Source: Dactylellina haptotyla
Lineage: Eukaryota > Ascomycota > Orbiliomycetes > Orbiliales > Orbiliaceae
Reading direction: 5' to 3'
Assembly (NCBI GenBank): GCA_031310005.1
Contig: CM062385.1
Coordinates: forward strand, 992,001 to 1,056,000
Length of the DNA: 64,000 nt
This document shows positions 23,056-35,283 of this stretch, one piece after another; the first letter of the stretch is position 1; each line of letters opens with the position of its first letter. Position numbers and translations under genes: made by a program. Under the pieces are notes generated by a model that was given only the letters and a program-made list of their open reading frames with translations, had not been told where the DNA came from and did no database searches.

Positions 23056-23636
23056 GACTAAAATCGTAGCCTTGACGCTTTAATAGTATCAAAATATGCG
23101 GGCGGAGAAGACGAGCGCATACGACTGCTAAACAATCATCCACCATTCGTAACATGAGCTCCGCGAAGATACCACAAACACCTGCGTGGTAGAATTGTGG
23201 ACAGATTCCGCGCACATACCACCTTAAACAACCTCATCATGACTAGGATGGTGATGCGTGCATAACACGCATACACCCTATACGTACAGAGGATAAACTC
23301 TAAAATATAACGCCACCTAGATTCATTCGCTAGCTAAAATCTGCAATATAAACAGGAAAAATCTTTACACGGTCATTACTATATTACCAAAACATCAAAA
23401 ATCGGATGTGTGTCGAGAGAGAAAAGTATGGTAGTATTATTAGGGAAACAGACGAGACTCCTTCTTCCCAGCTGATGAAGTATTATTGATATCTTTACCG
23501 CCCCGCATTAATTCCAATTCTTCATTATTATATTTACGAGTATGCATTTGCCAACTGAATTTTTTTTCCTTTTAAATCAATATATCTCCATCGAGGAGCT
23601 TACTCTGAACGATCAAACCCCCAAAGGCCCTCTAAG
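23056..23636. other. Intergenic region between two minus-strand genes
   Basis: A/T-rich promoter side of the 588-aa gene and 3' side of the Cys-rich membrane protein gene. No gene seen. Confidence 0.5.
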
Positions 23637-25080
23637 CTACAGTTTCTTCTCGGTGTCGCTACCTGCAGGTTTCGCAGGTACCTCCGACCCAGGTAGCTCC
23701 ACGGGCTCCGGAACAGGCTTGCTCGGTCCAGCAACTGGCGAGTCTCCGGGCAGCTCGCTGGGAATCTCTGGGGTTGTCGCATCCAGCTCCTTCGGCTCGT
23801 ATATCTCGCCCATATCGTGAGGTCCGAGGCTCGTTCGCGAGGCTTCCGATACTCTTCGTAGATTCTGTGAATTCCTTCGCTCCCTGAGGTAGAGGAAGAG
23901 CAGTCCGCCGATTAACGCCAGCCCGGCTATTCCACCCACCACGCCACCGGCAATCGCTCCAACATTGGTCGAAGAGCCGCCACCGCCTGGCGCCGGTGTT
24001 GATGAGCCAGTAGAATTAGTCGGTTCCGAGCTGGAAGTCGTAGAGGATCCGCCGCTTCCACCCGTAGTAGAGGAGTCGCTAGTGGTTGAGAGCCCGGAAT
24101 CGCTCGTGGTTGACGGCGGCGGTGCGGTCGTGCTGTCCGGGGGCGTGGTGGTACTAGACTCCGTTGTGGAGGAGGGTGGGGTAGTCGACGATTCCGAGCT
24201 GCTTGACGAACTTGATTGCTGCGACTGCGTCGGCATGTCAATCGAAGTCGCTTGCACCTTTGCAGACTGTCCTGTGACGCCGCTGGGCTGGGTCAAGACC
24301 GTTGTGGCAAAGCTGGACCGGCCGCACCCCCATTGTGTGAAACCCTGCCCATTGAAGGACTCGTATGAATTCTTATAGCATTCACTCGCACTGTATCATA
24401 AATACCACAGTCAGTTTCCCGTCTCCTGCGATAACAATAGGTATATATATGGATTGAATGCATACCAAGTGAACGCCCACTGGTTATTTCTCAGACTTGC
24501 AACTCCGTCATTATTGCTGTCGACACATGTCGTATAGAACGCCAAGTCGCCATCATCCGTCGCCGAGCAGCCAACGGCTCCGTGCGCGGTGTCCCATAAG
24601 CAGATCGAGTTTGACGAGCAGAGCGCCGGTGAAGCTGTTGGGCATCAGATATCGTTAGCATGTGCGCTTCGGGCCCGAACTTGGATGTGTTGCCGGGGAC
24701 GTTGTCGCGAGTAATGCCACCCGCCGCTGACGCAACGATGCCCAGCGGCCGTTCTGTACACGTCTCGCGACGGAATGAAAATTTTAAACAGCGACTGAAT
24801 GAACAAGTGAACTGGTGAATGACCTACCGACGTCGCCGCCGATGAACCCGCACACGCTACCGGGATACTCGTCCCGCTTCCTCAGCCGCCTCTCCACAAA
24901 CGCTTGCACAAAATTGAACGGTGTCGGCTTCAGTTCCTTCTGTCGCGTGGCAGCCGGTGCCAGAGCCGTCGCTGTCGGAATCTCCTGGCCCCAAGGCGGC
25001 CTCGCTTCGCATCTTCCAATCGCCAGTGCAGCTACCAAGAGTGCGGGGAAAACCCACGTTTTCGACTGTCGCCTCGTCAT
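23637..25080 (-). CDS. Cys-rich single-pass membrane protein (type I), function unknown, copy B
   Basis: Spliced model of 391 aa, exons 24828-25080, 24466-24634 and 23637-24390. Signal peptide at about 1-26. The ectodomain has eight cysteines, starting VCGFIGGDVASPALC and CSSNSIC, with later CASEC and QWGC. A long Ser/Thr/Pro-rich stalk (about 175-280) is probably O-glycosylated. One transmembrane helix lies at about 284-309 (VGAIAGGVVGGIAGLALIGG), with an RERR stop-transfer motif. The acidic, Pro-rich tail ends DTEKKL. This is the common 'sensor-like' layout of fungal plasma membrane proteins; no ligand can be inferred. The first two cysteine spacings (12 and 5 residues) and both intron phases equal those of the gene at 12253-13683. 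The upstream reading frame lacks another ATG, so 25080 was chosen. Confidence 0.74.
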
Positions 25081-27762
25081 TGTTGTTTCCTCCTTTTTGG
25101 TTGAAAATGATATGCCACGAGATGTTCGGTGGGCTCTAGAGAATTCTGAGATTTCGGGTCGAAAATATCGAATTGAGTTATGGATGCATTCGGTCTCGCC
25201 CAGGTCCTTAAAAGTATGAAAGGGAAGGACGCAGAATACGAAAAGAGGCAACAGATAAGAAAGAGAACAATTAATTGAAAGGTACTAAAGTATGACAGCT
25301 TCTCAGGCTTCCACCACTTTTCTGTCTTTTCCGTTGTGTCGAATCTGTTTCGAAATGTGCGGCGACCTGCAGCCGTCAAGAAACCTTTGCGTGCGTCTCT
25401 TGCAAACGAGTGTGAGGGTGGGAGGTAAACAGGGACGTCCGAGTTTCCTAGTTATCCCCTTCGCCGCCTAGGATGCCGGGTTCTTCACTACAGTATTCGT
25501 TTTGTGTACTTTTTTTCGATTACTTTTGTGGACAATTTTCTTGTCGCGAATTGGTGAGAAAAAAGGAGGGTGAAATGGGTTGTTCAGTAATATGATTTGA
25601 TTCCCGCCTCGAGTCGGGGCCGTAAATGAAAGAAAAAAAATATTCACTCTATCAGATGGTGATGCTCGACAGAATCACAGGGATGGTATATGCTATTTTT
25701 CTTCACTATACAAAAAGAGGAATGAAGTTTAGAAAAGGAAATTTCCCGTCAGGGTAGAAGGAAGAAGTGCCCAGGGGTGGTAAAAAGGCTCGTGAAGCTA
25801 CAAAAGAAGGCCAGAAGGCCAAAGGAACACCGTTGGGGACGGACGATATATAAACTCTTCCTCTCTGTCTCTCTCAGAGACAAAAAAAACATGGATACTG
25901 AGGCTAGCGGGAACCCACTGCGGAGCTTTTGGAAGTGGAGGAACATGGTCTCACGTCTGTTCTTCCAATGGCGTAAAGGAAGCTCGCTCGACTGCTTTTT
26001 GCCCGGGTATTATGTATTTCTCGTCATACTGCACCGGTTCCAACCCCGTCCTGACGTATGCCACACACCTGCATTTGGCTGTCGCTCTCGGTTTCACGGA
26101 TCGGGGCAGACCAGACGTCCTTTGCCTTTCGCCACTCGCTGGCGCTCTCATGCGGGAAACACTGCCCATGGCGGGTTTACCACAAGGGGCATTCGATCAT
26201 CGCCATCTGCTGCCATTTCTGATCGGGTTTGGCTGGTGCGAAATACCAATTCGCTGGACGGGCGAGCCAGCCAGTACGTCCTGGCCTTGCCGGTGATCTA
26301 GGGATCGAGAGATTCAAACAAATGAATAACGCACCCCGACCTTCCGGTTCAGTGCAGACCTAGCGGTCAGATTGGTTTCGGAGCGTTTACCATCCTGCTC
26401 GTTCTTCCCACCTAAGCGAAACCGACGCTTCCCATGGCTCTCCAACGTATACCCAGAACCAACAGCGACGTGTGTGAACATGGCGGTGCTGGCCACCCTT
26501 CGCCATGCATTGCTTGCTGCCCATGTTGAGAAGTCCATGCGATGCCCATATATAAACAAAACATCTACAACAGAAAGAAAGAACGAAAGAAACCCTGAAT
26601 TCATATCGTTAAAATGAAAATCGCAACCACAGCGGCTTTGCCCGCATGACTGTACCCTGATATGGTTGTCTCTCATACTCTTTCTGTTTTACGACATCAC
26701 ATTCCATATCTCCTCGAACGAACAATACACCCCAGTGGCACACGGATATCGATAGCTAAGGGACAAACAACATGCATGCGGCATGCGGCCACCCCAAGGG
26801 AAAAAAAGCTTCATCCTCTTCATCCATCCATTCGCAAAGGACGGAAGAAAAGAACCATAAAGCACCCCATGTTTCTGAATTTAGCTACCCACTGACCACG
26901 ATTCTGCGAAAATGTTTAACTGCTATCGTTATTGAACCACACCCCAAAAAAAGCCATGCATGAGGTTTCCGTCGGCCGATTGGTCAAAACTGGGACCCAA
27001 GATGGGGACTATCCCGAAGGAGGCTGGGTTAGGCCACCGATGTAACGCTAGGTAACTCTGCCGTTGATCTGTCCAAGCCGATCTTGCGACACCAAAAACT
27101 GCTTTGAACAACAGGATTTTTTTTTTGAATGCAAGTCCGTCCTTTTTCTCAAGTTACGCTGCCGTTACCGTGCCCCGTTACATTTTCGCATTTCGGGAAT
27201 GAACAGACAAGGCGTTATCTCGTAGTTGCAAGGCAAATGGGATTTCTAGAATCCGGTGTTCATTATTGTCTATAACGTAGCTCTCCTAGTGTTCCTATCG
27301 TGTACCGCTACCGCTAACTGGCTGATAGGTCCGCTGCATGTCGGTTCGCGTGAGACATGCAGACCTCTGACGTCAAAAGCTAAACCAATCGTATGTCGGC
27401 AGCTAACAACTTCGGACGAAACACAACATCGACGCTTTCAAACAGATAGAATTATAGAAATATAATATTCGTGTATTTCATTATATACAGGCCTGCTTTT
27501 CTTCCCATCATAACCCAAATACATGCTAGTCGGAAAATAATAAGAATAATAAGAATAAAAGAAACCCCCCAAATAAACAACCTTGAAAGAGCTAATCAAA
27601 GACAACGCTATGCACAAACACAAAAATTGCTCGGAAAAAAGTGAATTCGCGATTTTTTCAAGATTTTGTAGACCTTTCAAAAATATCATGAGAAGCAGAG
27701 AATATTCAATTCAGAATGTATCAATAAAGGGGAAGGTCAATACCATGTTCAAAACCCAACCT
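25081..27762. other. 2.7-kb region without a certain gene
   Basis: No conserved protein can be read on either strand. At about 25846-25889 there is a promoter-like series: ATATATAAA, then a CT-rich tract, then ACAAAAAAAAC directly before an ATG at 25890. That ATG opens 137 codons of unrecognised sequence. Frames of 60-120 codons elsewhere look random. The right third is A/T-rich 3' flank of the F-BAR gene. Confidence 0.4.
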
Positions 27763-30700
27763 TTACAAAGGAGCAAGGTAATTCGAAGGGACCAATCCTA
27801 GTTTTACGTTAGTAAATGCAGGTCGGTACGCAAAGATTTTCAAATAGCATAGAGCTATTACACACCTATAAAATCCCTTGCTTGGGCTCCAGGCGGCAGG
27901 TCGCCCACAATCTCGGCCTCCCACCATCCGTCATCTTGGGTCCTCAGAATCGCCAAGATATCCATCTTCTGGAACGACAACTCAATAGGTATCGTCGCTG
28001 CAAAGTTATATCTTGCGCGGGCTGTTTGAATCGTATACATATTAGCATCTGGAGCCGAGTTTTCGAATCGAGTGTGTTTTTACATACCATACTGAAGGAC
28101 CGGTCGTCCGTCTCTACTATACTGTCTCGTTGGGTCTCTGAGCTCGACGCCAGTTTCCTGCTCCGGGCCACCAGGTAGAACCACGGCTCCGGTCTCGGCA
28201 TTCAATCCGTAGGAGCTCATGGGTCTGTTGTCCGCCATAGTCATCCGGCTTCCAGGCCGGTCGCCTCCAAACCCGTCAGGATTCATACCGTTGGCACTGA
28301 CAAAGGTATTGCTGCTTTGTTGGCTGACAGGCCGGTTGTCATTCATCATGCCCCCTGGGACAGGAGATGGAGATGTTCCGCGGAATGACATATGAGGGGA
28401 GTTTTGCATCGCCGGGGGAGCTGGGGATTTCGATCTCATGGGGTTGGGAGAAGTGGCCCGCATTTGGTTTTGCACGACAGGTGAAACCGGACGGCTCATC
28501 TGCGCAGCAGGCATCTGAGGTCGTTGCATCTGGGCTTGCTGTTGCTGTTGTTGCATCTGCAGCTCCCGTTGTCTCTGCTGTTGTGCCTGTAGGTCCCTCT
28601 GACGCTGTTCCTCTTGCTGTCTCTGCTGCATCTCTCTTTGCCGCTGCTCCTGAAGTTCACGCTGCCGTTGTTGTTCACGTTCCTGCTGCTGCTTCATCTC
28701 TCTAGCAGCCTGCTCTTCCCTCTCCCTCTGGAGTTGTTGCTCTCTAAGCTGTTGCTCCTTCTGTTGCTGTTCTCTAAGTCTCTGCTCCTTCATCTGCTGC
28801 TCTCTCAACTGCTGCTCCCTAAGCTGTTGCTCTTTAAGTTGCTGCTCCTTCAGCTGTTGTTCTTGAAGCTGCTGCTCTCTAAGTTGCTGCTCCCTAAGCT
28901 GCTGTTCCTTCATCTGCTGATCACGGAGCTGCTGCTCTTTGAGTTGTTGTTCTCTCAGCTGCTGTTCCCTGGCCTGTTGTTCTCTAGCCTGCTGCTCTTT
29001 CATCGATTGCTCCTCTTGCAATCGAAGCTGCTCTTCTCGGGCCCGTTGCTCTCTAAGCTGCGCTTCTTGCTGTTCCCTCTGTTTCTGCATCTCTTGCTGC
29101 TGCTGTCGCTTCTGCTCGTCAACCTGTCGCTGCTCTTCCATCTTTCTCTGTTGTTCAAGTAGCAACTCCTGTTGACGCTGAGCTTCAGCCTGCGCTTGAG
29201 CCTGCTGTCGGCGCTGGCTCTCCATCGCCTCCTGTTCAGCCAAAGCCCGCGCTTCTGCTTCCGCATTTGCCTGGGCCTCTGCCTTCGCGCGAGCTTCAGC
29301 GGCTCTAGCCTGCTGCGCTCGGGCTTCGGATTCAGCTCTAGCCTGCGCTTCCGCTCGAGCCTGTGCCTCTTGTTGTCGTGCCTGCGCTTCAGAATCAGCC
29401 CTGGCTCTAGCCTGGGCTTCTTGTTGTTGCGCTTGCATCTCATTCTGTCGCTGGGCTTCTTCCTGTCTACTCATCGGAGTCGTGGAGAGCGGCCTACTTT
29501 GACCTTGCCCGCGTTGGGCCGCCATGAACTGGGCTTGTCTAGATGACTGGCTGGGTAAAGGGGGTGGGGCTACACCACCTCCCACGGGAACTAAAGCCGT
29601 CATCGGATCCGCTACTAAACCCGGACTCGCTGCTCTTTGGCCGTGGTTATTTGAAGACGGAGTTGGGGTGGGAAGCGCTCGTTGACTTTGTCTACTAAGC
29701 GGTCGATCAACTGTGTTTGATCTCTGGCGTGGGTCTGGTTGAGGCTGAGAGCCACCTGGTCCTCCACTCAGAAGACTTTGGGTTTTATTGACGTATCGCT
29801 GCGTGGTCTTTTGCATTTGGGCCGAGGTGAAAGCTGGAGGAGGAAGTCCTAAGGCACTCTGTTTGGGTTCCTGTCGAACGGGTGCTGCGACTGGCGCTGG
29901 TGCCACTGCCGGGCTAGGAGATCGAGGGGGGTTCCCTGGAGGTGGGCCGGTGTAACTCAAATCGCTTTGACTGCGTGCGAATGATGGCGGCGGTGGGCGG
30001 TTGTCTCTCAACCCAATGCCAGGCGTTGCTGGAGGGGCAGGTGTTTGCAGGCCATAAAACCGATCCGCTGTAGCCCTAGAATTTGTGTTCACCTTCTTGT
30101 GGACTCCTTTTAATTCTGCAAGAGCTTGGGCAATTGGGTCAAGGTCAATATCATCATCGTCTGGCGGTGGCGGTAGAGGCTCTTCTTGCTTTGGGAGTTG
30201 GCGAGGACGCGACTCTCCAGTCGTAACATCGAATACATTGCCGCCAATATTTAGCATAACACTAGCCCTTGGGTCAATTGGTTCCGGCTCGGGTGTACCT
30301 TCGAAATAATAATTCTGCGGTTGCGGTAAAGCTCTGGGCTGTTGGTGCTGTTGGTGCTGTTGAGCAGTTTGCGGAGACCATGTTTGCCTGTGAGATGCTG
30401 GTGCAGTTGACGGTTGAGGGCGAGGTTGTGCCTGTGGGGGAGGTTGCTGGTAATATTGCTGTTGCTGTTGTTGTGGCGGTGGATGCTGCTGATGCTGCTG
30501 TTGCCATTGATTCGAAGCTGCATACTGCTGATTCATTGGAACCATCTGCCCAGCCTCTTGGTAGCCCTGTGACTGAGAGTGAGCATGTCCTCTGCGTTCC
30601 CGGTCTTTTTCGGTCTTGCTCCTTCTCCTAAAAGGGGTGTGCGAAAGAAAGCCCTTCTTTTTGGTGGGACTCTTCTCTGCCGATTGGTTGTATCCCATCT

Positions 30701-32557
30701 GATGCCCGTGGTCGTAAGCGTCTCCAGATGAAATACTAGTTGGGTTGGAGTATTCGCTGCCTCCGTAGCTACTAAGAGGTCGAGGTTCAGGACTACTAGC
30801 CGAACTAAGGTCAGATGGTTGTTGACGACAATACCTGGTAATGCCATCTAGTGGGTACTCATTATAAGTGGCCTGTCTGCCAGGTCCATACGGAGAACCG
30901 TTCGCTGAGTAAGGATCCTGTCGCCCCCTAGATCGCTGAGAATGGGCGTCCGGCGTGTCGTGAGGACTGTCGTATCTGCTATTTCTCGACGACGCTCCGT
31001 ATTCTCTTTCCTGATCTGCCTCCCTATCTCGTCGCAGCTTATTTGGTGTTCTCTCGCCAACCCCACTGGAACTATAGGTTTCCTCTTCTCTAAAGTCCGG
31101 TGTGCTACGAGTTTTCTTACGTGCCGCCTCTTTGGCTTCCTTTTGCCTGCGCTTTTCCTCCTTAGCCTCAGAAAGATCGGGCTTTGACTTTGATTTTTTC
31201 AGTTTGCCATCCGCGCCATCCGACTTTCTCTTGGACTTCGAGGGAGCTTCGCGGCTTTGGCTCCGGCGGCTGCGGGCAGAAGTAGTGACTGTTTCAGCTG
31301 CAACGGATTCGTTTTCGAGGTCATCCATCGACTGGTCCAGACTCAAAGGAGGCGGGATCGGAGATGCCGAGCGGAAAGATGGGTTTCCCTCTCTTGGGAA
31401 CTGAGCGAGACTGTACCCTGGCTCCTCCGCAGACTGACCATCGTCTGACACATCACCTCGGCAAAAGTTGATGTACTTTGGAGGGTCTGGGATCTCGCCA
31501 CCAGTTCCCTTGGATTGGATGAAGTTGACAATATCCTTTTCAACTTCACAGTCCTCAAGGGAGACACGAATCTTCTCGCAGGAAGCATCATCTGTAACGC
31601 AGACTGTGGATGAGATATTCGCGAAGGACCACAAGCTGGCTTTGATAAAATCCAATCGCTCCTCTTCGAGATCCTGAAATTTGTCGCAGGCTGCTTTCCA
31701 GTCTCTGTTCCATCGAGCGGTGGTTTCTTCGAGGGCTTTGATAGAGTTTTCGTATTCGGTGTTCGAGGCGGTGAGCTGAACTTGGGTCTTCTCAAGTTTG
31801 GCCTTGTTCTTTCGTTCTTCCTGGCCCATAACCATGTGTCCTTGAGCCAGGTAGTTCTTAATGAGCAAGCAGTCCTTTTCGTATCTATCCCTGGTCTTTT
31901 TGGTAGGTTCGGCCACGGTTAGTAGGTGTGCAGAACTTTGAGACGAAAATGGTGACCAACCTTGTTAACAGAGTTAGTCTGTCCCATCTTGCCCTTGAGC
32001 AATTTTTCGATACCGAGCTGGACGATCTTTCTTCTCTCCCTCATGGCACCGGTGAATGCGGTCAATGCGTCATCAAGTTCATTCTTCATCTGGGCGGCAA
32101 CATTTTGATGCTGTTTCGCTATGGATTCCAGCTCCATCTTGACGACGTCCAAACTAGCCTTGAGCGAACCGGTTTCTTGAGAACCGAGATTCTTGCGCGA
32201 GAGGGCGAGGAGTTTACGAGCGTATTCATCCTCGATCGAGGCACGAGCTGAATATCGAGCGACATGTTAGAAGACCAGTCATGTAAAAAAAAGATACGCA
32301 TAATTATAAAGTAAAAAAGAGGTATATTCAAGATGACGTACTGGCATAGAAGGTCTTCAATTCTTCGCATGTTGTTTTCGCACTGTGCATGCGCTCGAGG
32401 AGTGGTCCAACACCAGCATCATCTTTTCCCCAGAAGTTGTTGGCGACTGATGCGGTACATGTCCGTTAGCATTTGAACAAGCAATCGATCGCGGACGGGA
32501 TAACATACAGGACAATGGCACACCAGGGCCGCCGGAAACTCCGACGACGGCAGGCAT
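27763..32557 (-). CDS. HOF1: F-BAR and SH3 domain contractile-ring protein (Imp2/Cdc15/Hof1 family)
   Basis: Spliced model of 1479 aa, exons 32509-32557, 32342-32446, 31961-32247, 28088-31895, 27866-28021 and 27763-27797. These proteins bend and tether plasma membrane at the septum and link it to actin, formin and wall enzymes. The F-BAR domain (about residues 10-280) reads FANNFWGKDDAGVGPLLERM, ASIEDEYARKLLALSRK, YLAQGHMVMGQEERKNKAKL and DPPKYINFCRGD, as in Imp2/Hof1. A disordered middle of over 1000 residues is Ser/Pro/Gln-rich and includes a long charged helix with an 18-fold EQQLR-type repeat. The C-terminus (from ~1417) is an SH3 domain: ARARYNFAATIPIELSF, DDGWWEAE, then GLVPSNYLAPL on the last 35-nt exon. 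Intron 5 has a CTAAC branch site. It is divergent from NOT1 across 2.7 kb. Length is at the high end for the family because of the repeat region. Confidence 0.93.
28728..28997 (-). repeat. In-frame minisatellite, 18 x 15 bp, encoding EQQLR-type pentapeptides
   Basis: 270 bp inside exon 4 of the F-BAR gene divide exactly into 18 units of 15 bp. Each unit encodes one pentapeptide of form [ED]Q[QR][LAMQ][RKQ]: most are EQQLR or EQQLK, with single DQQMK, EQRLR and EQQQK variants. Synonymous codons differ among units, so the array is not freshly expanded throughout. Confidence 0.9.
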
Positions 32558-35283
32558 GGTTGCCTAGGAGTGCTCTCGTGAGAGCGAATATATCTATCGA
32601 ATTTTTATGGCGACGTCGCAGAAGCTCTTGTGTCGTAAAAGGGATGGCAAGTCGGGGCTTAGGGGTAAGTGTTATCGCGGACGAACGAGTTTACGAAAGA
32701 AACATAAAATCGAAAGAAGCTTCAGAAGCGGAGACAGAAACCGAGCTCGGGTAGTTAAAGGGGGAGTTTTTCAAAGGAATGTCGAGTAGCCGGAAGAAGC
32801 TGCCCTACGTAGTGCGCGAAGAGAAAACAGAGAAAAACACAAACGTAAACGAAGCTGAAGCTGAAAAACTGAATTCAACAAGTAGACCACAAAAATCCAA
32901 GACGAAACAAAGCCAGTTGCAAGTATCCGGGCGTGAGAGGTTATCGATCGATGGGAGAAGGTGTCTAGGGTAGAGGGAGCTGGGGTCGGTGGCTCTAATA
33001 ACCCTCAATCAATCTATCGATCCGAGAGAGTCTGTCCGTCGTCGTCGCAGGGAGGTCTGAGTGGTGTTGTGTCGGCGGTCGAGGTGTTGCGCCGGGGCGA
33101 TTTGTTGTCCAACAAGCCAAGCCAGCAGAGCGGAGGCCGTCTCCACAACAACCGTCCCGCCCGGCGGCAACAGAAAGCACACGAACACCATTTCACCAGC
33201 AACCAGCCAAACAACATTTGCCGTCACACACAATCGGATGATTCAATTGATATCGCGGTGACGCTGATGAGCAAGACACGTATCCCGCAGCCGGCCCTTG
33301 GCACGAGAAGCTGCCAGATAGCTCCGAGCTTCTCCTCGCACGCTAAGCAGCAGCTCGTAGCACAAATAATATGCAGTTTATGATGTGGGATATATAGTCG
33401 TGATGTCGTAGACCACTACAATCGCATCTCCCTCCCCAATGCTGCCGTCGTTTCAACCAGAGTATGGTACCGACGGGGGCTTGCGGTTTGACTTAACCAA
33501 AACGTCTGCACACTTCTCCGTTTGATGCTCCTCGGCCCGTCTATCGCTAACCGAGTGGATCTCGATCCCCGGTGCGCCTTTCACCTTCAACCCAAAATCA
33601 GATCAGGGCGAGCGAAGCGGTATCTCCTGTTAAGTGGAATCGAACACCCTGATTTCATGAATTCAGGCCCTTTGGCCCAACATCCATCCATCCAACGACA
33701 AATTCCATATCCATAGTACTGTAGTAACCGCTCGCATATGCTTTCATTGGACTGCACGTAATCTATACAAGTTTCACACACCACGTCCTGGCCAAACTCT
33801 CCATACGGCTGCTGATGGAGCAAGAATTGACCGACTGCATGTAAAACCGAGTGTGGTCTCCCGCAATGAAAGATCTGCGTCGATGGATACCAGTTCTTGG
33901 CCGGGGGATGAAAATGGGCGTGGCAGGAGCACCATTGCATGGAGGTTTGTTCCTGCAGAGCCCAACCGAGTGGATCGATGCTCGTTAGCAAGGTCTAGCT
34001 CCACGAGCAGAGGAACTGGTTTGGAATGCATGTGCCGAGTAGACCGACGGATGTAACCGAAGACGGTTGGTCTAGAATCCTTATCTTGCTCGCCACTCAC
34101 ATACGCATACGCACACACATACACCTATTCCATCTATCAGGTTCAATACCGTTGATGGCAGGTCTTCCCGGAAGCGAAGTGGCCGGAATGCAATCGCAAA
34201 CTGTATGTGCGACTGAACCCCAATACAGGATATAGATCCAGTGCGACGGTCTACAGGCAGCTAGCATTGTTATTCTGCCAGTCCCTGCGTATTCGTTCGG
34301 TCAAGAATGCACTTCGCGGGTTGATCTGACCGCATAACATACATGACATGCACGTACATGCGTCTGCTATATCATCGAGCATCACCGGGTCAGCTACTCC
34401 TGTGGGAAATAAGAACGCTCATGCTACATATGCTGGTAATAATAGCCTCCGTGACATTTAGCCATACTACTCTCGACTCCGCCGTTCTCGCAGCATTAAG
34501 GCCTGGCAATCAACGTAATTAGCAGGGTCCTTTGGACGGCCAGCTTAGTAATTTTTTTATATTAATTTTTTTCGTGCCGCAACACCACCACCACGGCAAA
34601 CGACCACCAACAACTCAACCCGGCCCAACTCAACTCAACTCCCTCGCTCGCCCGTCCTCTGCTTCTATCCGCAGCCACGGAACAATTTACGCTTCCTCTT
34701 CTCCTCATCCTCATCCTCATCCTCTCCTTCCTTCCATCTTCCTCCGCACACCAACATCGACGACCATCTCTTCTCCCTTCATCCACCGTCTTTATCCTCT
34801 TTGCTGCCATCTACCGCCGCGTCTCTTGCAGGGGCACCAATATCGCAACGGCCGTCGTCACCTTTCCCTCTCGAGTTCTGTCCTCGCTCTCACTTCTTGT
34901 GGTGTGCTGAATTATTCTCCACCTTTTGGAACACAAGCCACCAACCCACAACGACCCTCCATCGATTATCCTCTCAAAAACTTCCGACTTTTCGTCGAAA
35001 CCATCCGGTTCATCACACAAAGAGGCAGGCATTTCGTCTCGATACCGTTTCCCCACCTAACCTTACCTCTCTACCATCACCCCACAGCAAAAAAAAGTAG
35101 CAGCAGCAGCAGGGCTCGACCTCACAGCTGCTGCCTCGAACCGCCACGACGCAGTCACCTAGTGCAGGACCTGCCGGGTCGTCGACCTCGGCGTCGACGG
35201 CCGGCGGAGGGGCGGGTGGTTTGTCTGGAGGTGCCAATCTATCCAAGATAGTTGTGGCACAGGTGTTCCTCCTAGTTAGCACC
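32558..35283. promoter_or_regulatory. 2.7-kb divergent region F-BAR gene / NOT1
   Basis: No recognisable complete gene. From 34433 to 35283 the plus strand has no ATG at all and is C/T-rich from about 34590, typical of a long leader; an A/T-rich core near 34550-34570 could be the promoter. At 35101-35283 the frame of NOT1 is already open and encodes family-conserved residues upstream of the first ATG. A CTAAC branch-like site at about 35057-35061 with acceptors at 35087 and 35100 suggests a leader intron. The middle (33-34.3 kb) shows only random short frames. Confidence 0.5.

Noticed and set aside
26025-26055. GGTTCCAACCC, like a tRNA B box
   Set aside because: One consensus base is wrong and no cloverleaf can be drawn.
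25777-26301. Longer version of the 25890 frame starting at a GTG
   Set aside because: Nuclear fungal genes start at ATG; only the ATG at 25890 was considered.
28614-29162. 182-codon Leu-rich frame on the plus strand opposite the F-BAR gene
   Set aside because: It is the mirror of the CAG/GAG-rich EQQLR array (CTG/CTC gives Leu), not a separate gene.
33630-33670. GGAATCGAACACC, like a reversed tRNA T arm
   Set aside because: The two stem halves do not pair on the minus strand.
34532-35251. 239-codon plus-strand frame upstream of NOT1
   Set aside because: It has no ATG, is low-complexity Pro/Ser/His from a C/T-rich leader, and its end overlaps the NOT1 frame in another phase.
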